A stretch of DNA of 9,713 bases from contig JACCSL010000276.1 in the NCBI GenBank assembly GCA_013812995.1, forward strand, positions 1 through 9,713. The letters are read 5' to 3'. The position numbers and the translations under genes were made by a program. Shown piece by piece: positions 5,061-9,713 of the stretch; position 1 is the stretch's first letter; each line of letters starts with the position of its first letter. This DNA comes from Ardenticatenales bacterium. GTDB lineage: Bacteria > Chloroflexota > Anaerolineae > Ardenticatenales > Ardenticatenaceae. Below the pieces are notes generated by a model that was not told the origin of the DNA, did not search any database, and saw only the letters and a program-made list of their open reading frames with translations.

Positions 5061-6302
5061 GTGAAAAAATTTCTCCTTCTCCTGATTTTCCCTCTGCTCG
5101 TTGGCTGTGCTCTCATAGAAAGTGAGTCCAACGAGATTGCTATCTGTTCCAGCCTTCCACTTAGTCACGAAAACCCAACCCGGTACATCTCCATGAGCCG
5201 CGCCATCGAGCAGGCGATTGAGGAGAAGGGCACAGTCACCGTCGGTGGCAAAGAATATACGTTGCGATACGTCTCCCTTGATGGCGCGACACCCGAGCGC
5301 GGTGCCTGGGATACCGGGCAGGAAGCGCGAAATGCGCGCGCCGCTATTTCCGAGCATGACTGTGTGGCCTACATTGGCACCTTCAACTCCGGGGCGGCCA
5401 AAATCTCCATGCCCATCCTGAATCGCGTGCAGATGCTGATGATCTCGCCCGGCAACACCTATCCGGGTCTGACGAAACCAGGCACTGGCATCGGGGATGA
5501 GCCCTGGATCTACTCGCCCCTCGGTCCGGGTAAGCGCAACTACTGCCGCGTCGTTCCCGCCGATGACCTTCAGGCCCCCGCCGCTGCCAACTATGCGGCG
5601 AATACGCTGGAGGTGAAGCGTGTCTTCATCTTCCACGATACCGAATTGTATGGAAGAGGGCTGGCCGAAATCTTTGCAAGGGCGGCAGTCGAAGAAGGGT
5701 TGGAGGTGGTTGCGGAGCCTCGGGGCATCGATTCCCGCAGCTTGAATGCCGCAAGCGAGGCCCAGACGATCCTCGCCACAAACCCCGATCTGGTCTACTT
5801 TGGAGGCGAGGTTGGAAACAAACCTGGTGCGATCCTGCGGGCGCTGCGCGAAAGAGGGTACACTGGCTATTTCATGGGCGCGGACGCCATTGCCGAGGAT
5901 GCCTTCCTGGAGCAGGCGCAGGTACGCTCCGATGATGACAAGGTTTTTGCAACTCTGGTCGGCCTACCCCTAGACCAGCTAAGTGGGGCCGGGGCCGAGT
6001 GGCGCACTCGCTATCTGCAACGCTACGACGACATCGACCCCTTCGCGGCCCCCAGCTATGAGGCGGCGCAGGTGGTGATCCAAGCCCTTGAGCGGGTACC
6101 TGCCACGGATAGAATCGGTGATGCCTTTATCACCCATGTTCGGCTGGAGCTGCTCCGCGAGATCAAGGCGACTCGGGATTACCAGGGCGTTCTGGGACAG
6201 TGGAGCTTTGATGAAAATTGCGACACGACCGACACGACCATCTCGATGAACCAGGCGCAGGGCGGAAGCTTTCAGTTCGTCGATCTGGTGAGAGGGGAGT
6301 AA
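5061..6302 (+). CDS. Amino-acid-binding-type lipoprotein (type 1 periplasmic-binding fold), 413 aa
   Basis: The N-terminus 'MKKFLLLLIFPLLVGC' is a lipoprotein signal peptide with lipobox LVGC, so C16 would be lipidated and the protein tethered outside the membrane. Residues ~26-410 follow the leucine/isoleucine/valine-binding (Peripla_BP_6) pattern. This includes a first strand 'EIAICSSLPLS', 'DTGQEARNARAAISEHDCVAYIG', 'MLMISPGNTYPGLT', then 'CRVVPADDLQAPAAANYA', 'VKRVFIFHDTELYGRGLAEIFARAA', 'ILATNPDLVYFGGE' and 'YTGYFMGADAI'. The family binds amino acids, amides or similar small molecules; the ligand here is not readable. No ABC permease or ATPase gene is near. Instead a PknG-like kinase gene follows after 13 bases, so I infer a sensor rather than a transport role. 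The GTG start is supported by AGGAG at 5051-5055 with a 5-base spacer. Length is normal for the family. Confidence 0.85.
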   Translation: MKKFLLLLIFPLLVGCALIESESNEIAICSSLPLSHENPTRYISMSRAIEQAIEEKGTVTVGGKEYTLRYVSLDGATPERGAWDTGQEARNARAAISEHDCVAYIGTFNSGAAKISMPILNRVQMLMISPGNTYPGLTKPGTGIGDEPWIYSPLGPGKRNYCRVVPADDLQAPAAANYAANTLEVKRVFIFHDTELYGRGLAEIFARAAVEEGLEVVAEPRGIDSRSLNAASEAQTILATNPDLVYFGGEVGNKPGAILRALRERGYTGYFMGADAIAEDAFLEQAQVRSDDDKVFATLVGLPLDQLSGAGAEWRTRYLQRYDDIDPFAAPSYEAAQVVIQALERVPATDRIGDAFITHVRLELLREIKATRDYQGVLGQWSFDENCDTTDTTISMNQAQGGSFQFVDLVRGE

Positions 6303-6315
6303 AGCGAGACACGTT

Positions 6316-8673
6316 ATGGCTAAAGTTACCTGTCCTGTTTGTAGTGCAACGTTCGAGCGGCCCGCCGATGGCATCTGTCCGGAGTGTGGGGTCGCGCTGA
6401 CTCCCTCGGCTGCGCCCGTCATTCCGCCCCCTGCCCGTGCTACTGCCGCGAAGGGGGGCTCCTGCCCGGTCTGTGGCGCGCCGGTCAAACCCGGCGCGAA
6501 GGTCTGCGATGAGTGTGGCATCGACCTCGCCGAGGCGCAGGCCGCGATGAGCGGTACCCCAAGTGCTGCGGGGAGCAGTGTAGGGGGCACAGCGACGACT
6601 CACAGCACTTGTCCGGTCTGTGGGGCCACGGTCAAGCCCGGCGCGAAGGTCTGTGATGATTGTGGGGTGAACCTGGCCGAGGCGCAGAGTATGACATCGT
6701 CGGGAAATGGGGCCGCGATCTCTACCGTGCCGAGCGCGCCGCCCGCCGCGGCGGCTCCTGCCGCTGTGTGCCCCAGTTGTGGCGCTGATCGCCGGCCCGG
6801 AGCCTCTTTCTGCCGCGAGTGCGGTGAGTCCTTCCCCAAAACACCGTCCATTCAGGGAGAGGGGCTGCTGGAGCCGGGCGAGTTTCTGAGCGGGCGCTAT
6901 CGCGTCGAGCGAAAGCTGGGCGGTGGCGGAATGGGAGCCGTTTACCTGGCGAAGGATATGAACCTCAAGGGTAAGCTAATTGCTATCAAGGCGGTGCTCA
7001 ACAGCGAGGATCCCGATCTGCTGCGCGCTGCGCGCCAGGAGGCCGAGAATCTACTAGGTATTGATCATCCCAACATTGTCACCCTGCGCGATATTGTGGA
7101 GAAAGCCTCTGTCCCCTTCATCGTCATGGACTATCTGGAGGGGCCGGACTGGAACGATCTCTACGAGCAGCGTATCTCCACGAAGGAAGAAGCGTTCACG
7201 GCCGAAGAAGCCATCACGATGATTCTGGGTATCGTGCCCGCCTTCGAGTACTTGCACAACCGACGCCCTCCCGTGGTCTACCGCGACTTCAAGCCGAGCC
7301 AGGTCAAGGTAGTAACAGAGAAAGCCACCGGGCAACAGCGCCATGTTCTGCTGGACCTTGGTGTGGCGTACACCTATGAGGGACAACCCGAGGAAGCATG
7401 GGGTACGGTGGGTTATGCCCCGCCTGAGGTAGGCGGCGTCTGTCTTCAACCGCCTACGATGGACCTGGCGACCATCTGCCGCACACTACAAGGGCTGCTG
7501 GGGCTTGACCTGATGAAGTATGGCTATGGCAACATGCCTCCCATGGATCAGGTTCCCTGGATACCCGAGGAACTCTACTATCTCCTGGAGCGTGGAACCG
7601 CCCTGGACCCGCGCCGTCGCTTCCAGACGCTGGCAGACCTGCGGGCACAGATGGAGGGTGTTCTGCGCCTGATCCAGGGGCGGCAGGGAACCCTCCCCCG
7701 CCCGTCGGGGGCCTTCTACACGCCAGTGGTCAGCCGAATCTTCACCGGCAACCTGCACCGAACGACGGGCCATCTTCTTTCCCTGCCGGTGTCGCGCGAG
7801 GATGACCCTGCCGCCCCCTCGCTGGATCAGGCCAGCGATCTGCTCCTCCAGGGCAAGCCGGAAGATGCGCTGGCCCACATCGAGCAGGCGCTGACGATCA
7901 ACCCGAAAAGCACCCATGCCTACCTACTCAAGACCGTGGCCCTGGGTAAAATCGGGCAACTGGAGCAGGCACAGGTCGAACTGAACAAGGTCACGAAGCT
8001 CACCGACATTTCCTCAGACTGGTCCTATGCTATCGTGGCCGCGCAGATGGCTGAGGATTCCAACGACCCTGCACGCGCGGAACAACTGTACCGCGACTTG
8101 CTACGTATGGTTCCGGGCGAGCTGCCGCCGCGTCAGAAACTGGCAAATCTTCTGCTCCGCCAGGGCCGCTACCAGGAAGCATCGGACCTCTATGCGCAGA
8201 TTGTGGGGGCCGACCCCGCCAATGCGGAGGCGATTCTCAACTGGGCAGACTCCCTGGCAGCGGTTGGCAGCGCGGAGCAATCCATCTCCGTGCTGCGCCG
8301 GGTGGGGGAGAACGCGGTTCGTTTCGTGGATGCCCAGACGCGCATGATCGAGTTGCTGCTCCAACGCGCCCATCAGGATCCAGCGGCGCTCAATCTGGCG
8401 GCGGAGGCTATCGAGAGTTTACAGGGTCGCACCCAGACCCCACGCTACTACCGTCTGGCTGGCGATTGGTGGTTCGAGGCTTATCAATTGGGCCAGCGCA
8501 ACAAGCTTGATCAGATTCAAAACTGGCCGATGGGGAATGGACGCCCAGCTCTCAAGGAGATTGCTCAGCGGGCGCGTGAGGCATATCGTCACTACCTGCG
8601 CGTCGCGCCGTCGAGCGACGACACCGATGAGATTATTGGGCGAATCCACTTCGGCATCAGACACATGATGTGA
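6316..8673 (+). CDS. Zinc-ribbon / PknG-like Ser/Thr kinase / TPR protein, 785 aa
   Basis: Four CxxC...CxxC zinc ribbons come first (C6/9/21/24, C50/53/64/67, C99/102/113/116, C152/155/166/169), joined by Ala/Pro/Ser-rich linkers. The kinase domain (about 195-450) has the glycine loop LGGGGMG (201-207), Lys225 in 'IAIK', a helix-C Glu (E242 or E244), catalytic D324 in 'YRDFKPSQ', D347 in DLG, and 'GYAPPE'. TPR-like repeats run from ~503. PknG hallmarks are the Tyr in place of His in HRD, DLG instead of DFG, 'VLRLIQGRQGTLPRPS' after the kinase, 'VPGELPPRQKLA' in the TPRs, and a C-terminal 'REAYRHYLRVAPS...' helix. No membrane segment is visible, so it is cytoplasmic. Odd points: the magnesium-binding Asn after the catalytic loop is Gln (Q329), and there are four zinc ribbons instead of PknG's single rubredoxin-like unit. 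The Shine-Dalgarno is weak; AGGGGAG at 6293-6299 overlaps the previous stop region, suggesting translational coupling. Likely substrates are unknown. Confidence 0.85.
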   Translation: MAKVTCPVCSATFERPADGICPECGVALTPSAAPVIPPPARATAAKGGSCPVCGAPVKPGAKVCDECGIDLAEAQAAMSGTPSAAGSSVGGTATTHSTCPVCGATVKPGAKVCDDCGVNLAEAQSMTSSGNGAAISTVPSAPPAAAAPAAVCPSCGADRRPGASFCRECGESFPKTPSIQGEGLLEPGEFLSGRYRVERKLGGGGMGAVYLAKDMNLKGKLIAIKAVLNSEDPDLLRAARQEAENLLGIDHPNIVTLRDIVEKASVPFIVMDYLEGPDWNDLYEQRISTKEEAFTAEEAITMILGIVPAFEYLHNRRPPVVYRDFKPSQVKVVTEKATGQQRHVLLDLGVAYTYEGQPEEAWGTVGYAPPEVGGVCLQPPTMDLATICRTLQGLLGLDLMKYGYGNMPPMDQVPWIPEELYYLLERGTALDPRRRFQTLADLRAQMEGVLRLIQGRQGTLPRPSGAFYTPVVSRIFTGNLHRTTGHLLSLPVSREDDPAAPSLDQASDLLLQGKPEDALAHIEQALTINPKSTHAYLLKTVALGKIGQLEQAQVELNKVTKLTDISSDWSYAIVAAQMAEDSNDPARAEQLYRDLLRMVPGELPPRQKLANLLLRQGRYQEASDLYAQIVGADPANAEAILNWADSLAAVGSAEQSISVLRRVGENAVRFVDAQTRMIELLLQRAHQDPAALNLAAEAIESLQGRTQTPRYYRLAGDWWFEAYQLGQRNKLDQIQNWPMGNGRPALKEIAQRAREAYRHYLRVAPSSDDTDEIIGRIHFGIRHMM
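6463..6687 (+). repeat. Tandem duplication of a zinc-ribbon module inside the kinase gene
   Basis: The 78-base stretches 6463-6540 and 6610-6687 start 147 bases (49 codons) apart and encode 26-residue ribbons identical at 22 positions (CPVCGA.VKPGAKVCD.CG..LAEAQ). Most of the base changes are at third codon positions. The first and fourth ribbons of the same protein are clearly more diverged, so the second and third arose by a relatively recent in-frame duplication. Confidence 0.8.
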
Positions 8674-8695
8674 GTTCACGGAAAAGGAGTATTGA

Positions 8696-9713
8696 ATGTC
8701 TCTCTTCTTTGTCACACCCCACCCGGTTGAAACGCAGCTTCTGGCAGGTGCCAATCAGACACGCGCCGATTTTGTCTTCGATGTCATGCCGAACACAGAC
8801 GCGATGCGCGCGGCGGGCAGTGCCCACACCATCTGGTCGCTTGTGCTGGATTCGAGTGGCTCCATGTCCGGCGAGAAGATGCGCGCGCTGAAGGAATCAG
8901 TGAAGCAGATTCTGGCAAACCTGCCTCGCGAGGCCAGCTTTGAGATTCAGGTGGTGGCCTTCCATACCTACGCTCGCGAGATCATTGAGCCGACCCGCGC
9001 GACGGATATCCACAGCGCGCTGCGCCGTGCCCAGAATCGCATCGACGAGTTGAAGGCCGAGGGCACGACCTCGATGGGGCGCGGGCTGGAGTTCGCGCTG
9101 AAAGCCTTCGAGAAGCGTCCCGATGCGATTCGGCGCGTGCTGTTGCTCAGCGACGGAGAGCAACAGGGAGATGAGCCCATCGAGCGCGTCTATCAGATCG
9201 CCCAGGCCATCAATAGTGCTGGTGGGCAGATCGAGGCCTGGGGCGTTGGTCACCAGTGGAATGAGAATGAACTGCGTAAGATTGCCCAGCTCACTGGCGG
9301 AACCGCCGAGGTGGTTCCCTCCCCACACGAGATCGCGGACGATATCGATGCCCTGCTGGAGGACGTGAAGGGCACACCCGCCCAGGATGTGAACCTCATT
9401 TTCCGCACGCCCAAGATGTATGAAATTCTGGAAGTGAAGCAGGTCTATCCCAACATCGCACCCGCCCAGGCAGACAAGATTTCGCCCCAGGAATTTATCA
9501 TTCCTCTAGGCACCGTCACCGGCCAGGGCGCGAAGATTCTGGTCCGGATCGAGGGGGTGGAGCGACCCGCTGGGCTGGCCGTTCGGGCCATCAAGCCGGA
9601 ACTACGCTACACGCGCAACGGCGAGACCGTCAGCGAAGAGTTGGCTGCCTCCGCCAATGCCTTCGTCAAGTGGGTGACCACACCCAGCGAGATTCAGCCA
9701 CGCGATCCCGTGG
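8696..9713 (+). CDS. VWA-domain protein (3' end outside window)
   Basis: The frame from ATG 8696 stays open for 339 codons to the right edge. AAGGAG at 8684-8689 with a 6-base spacer is a strong ribosome site, and the gene starts 22 bases after the kinase stop, so the two are probably cotranscribed. Residues ~44-225 form a von Willebrand factor A domain with a complete metal-ion-dependent adhesion site: D52-S-S54-G-S56, a Thr in 'EGTTSMGRG' (124/125), and D153 in 'LLLSDGEQ'. Residues ~228-339 are a beta-rich extension ('DVNLIFRTPKMYEILEVKQVYP', 'FIIPLGTVTGQGAKILVRI') of the kind that often follows VWA domains in bacterial cytoplasmic proteins. There is no signal peptide, so it should act in the cytoplasm as a metal-dependent protein-binding platform. 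It could be a substrate or scaffold for the kinase next door; that is inferred from position only. Confidence 0.9.
   Translation, partial: MSLFFVTPHPVETQLLAGANQTRADFVFDVMPNTDAMRAAGSAHTIWSLVLDSSGSMSGEKMRALKESVKQILANLPREASFEIQVVAFHTYAREIIEPTRATDIHSALRRAQNRIDELKAEGTTSMGRGLEFALKAFEKRPDAIRRVLLLSDGEQQGDEPIERVYQIAQAINSAGGQIEAWGVGHQWNENELRKIAQLTGGTAEVVPSPHEIADDIDALLEDVKGTPAQDVNLIFRTPKMYEILEVKQVYPNIAPAQADKISPQEFIIPLGTVTGQGAKILVRIEGVERPAGLAVRAIKPELRYTRNGETVSEELAASANAFVKWVTTPSEIQPRDPV

Noticed and set aside
5034..5636. 200-codon minus-strand open frame opposite the lipoprotein gene
   Set aside because: The plus-strand frame has a signal peptide, lipobox and family motifs; the minus-strand frame has none and is a shadow.
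7695..7711. Six-bp GC hairpin (CCCCCG / CGGGGG) inside the kinase gene
   Set aside because: It lies on the conserved 'LPRPSGAF' codons, has no T tail, and is explained by GC-rich codon choice.

Overview
The window is about 60% GC and carries densely packed bacterial genes on both strands. Several gene types fit a member of the Chloroflexota: large GT-C-type membrane glycosyltransferases with beta-rich tails, a CvpA-CAP fusion, a small NIPSNAP-like protein, and a zinc-ribbon/PknG-like kinase next to a VWA protein. This assignment is an inference from protein style; there is no rRNA or marker gene to prove it. I see no mobile element, CRISPR array, tRNA or rRNA.

Left part (1-2887): two membrane-glycosyltransferase-like genes meet tail to tail. 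The first is cut by the left edge and only its C-terminal extracytoplasmic domain is visible. The second is a complete 804-residue protein whose last 100 residues look related to that domain. Middle (2888-4932, all minus strand): a small five-cysteine protein, a long promoter-bearing leader with an intrinsic terminator and a tiny ORF, a 99-residue dimeric alpha/beta-barrel-like protein with a very good promoter, and a CvpA-CAP membrane protein. The region 4933-5060 is a divergent promoter region with small palindromes.

Right part (5061 to the right edge, plus strand): three closely spaced genes form an apparent operon. They encode a leucine/amino-acid-binding-type lipoprotein, a soluble kinase with four zinc ribbons, a PknG-like kinase domain and a PknG-like TPR/C-terminal region, and a VWA-domain protein that runs off the right edge. 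The VWA frame has no stop in the window, so it is easily missed.

This arrangement recalls the actinobacterial GlnH-GlnX-PknG nutrient-sensing cluster, in which an extracytoplasmic amino-acid-binding lipoprotein controls the cytoplasmic kinase PknG. Here the binding protein belongs to a different fold family, no membrane coupler is visible, the zinc module is expanded, and a VWA protein is added. My central inference is that this is an independently assembled amino-acid-sensing kinase system.
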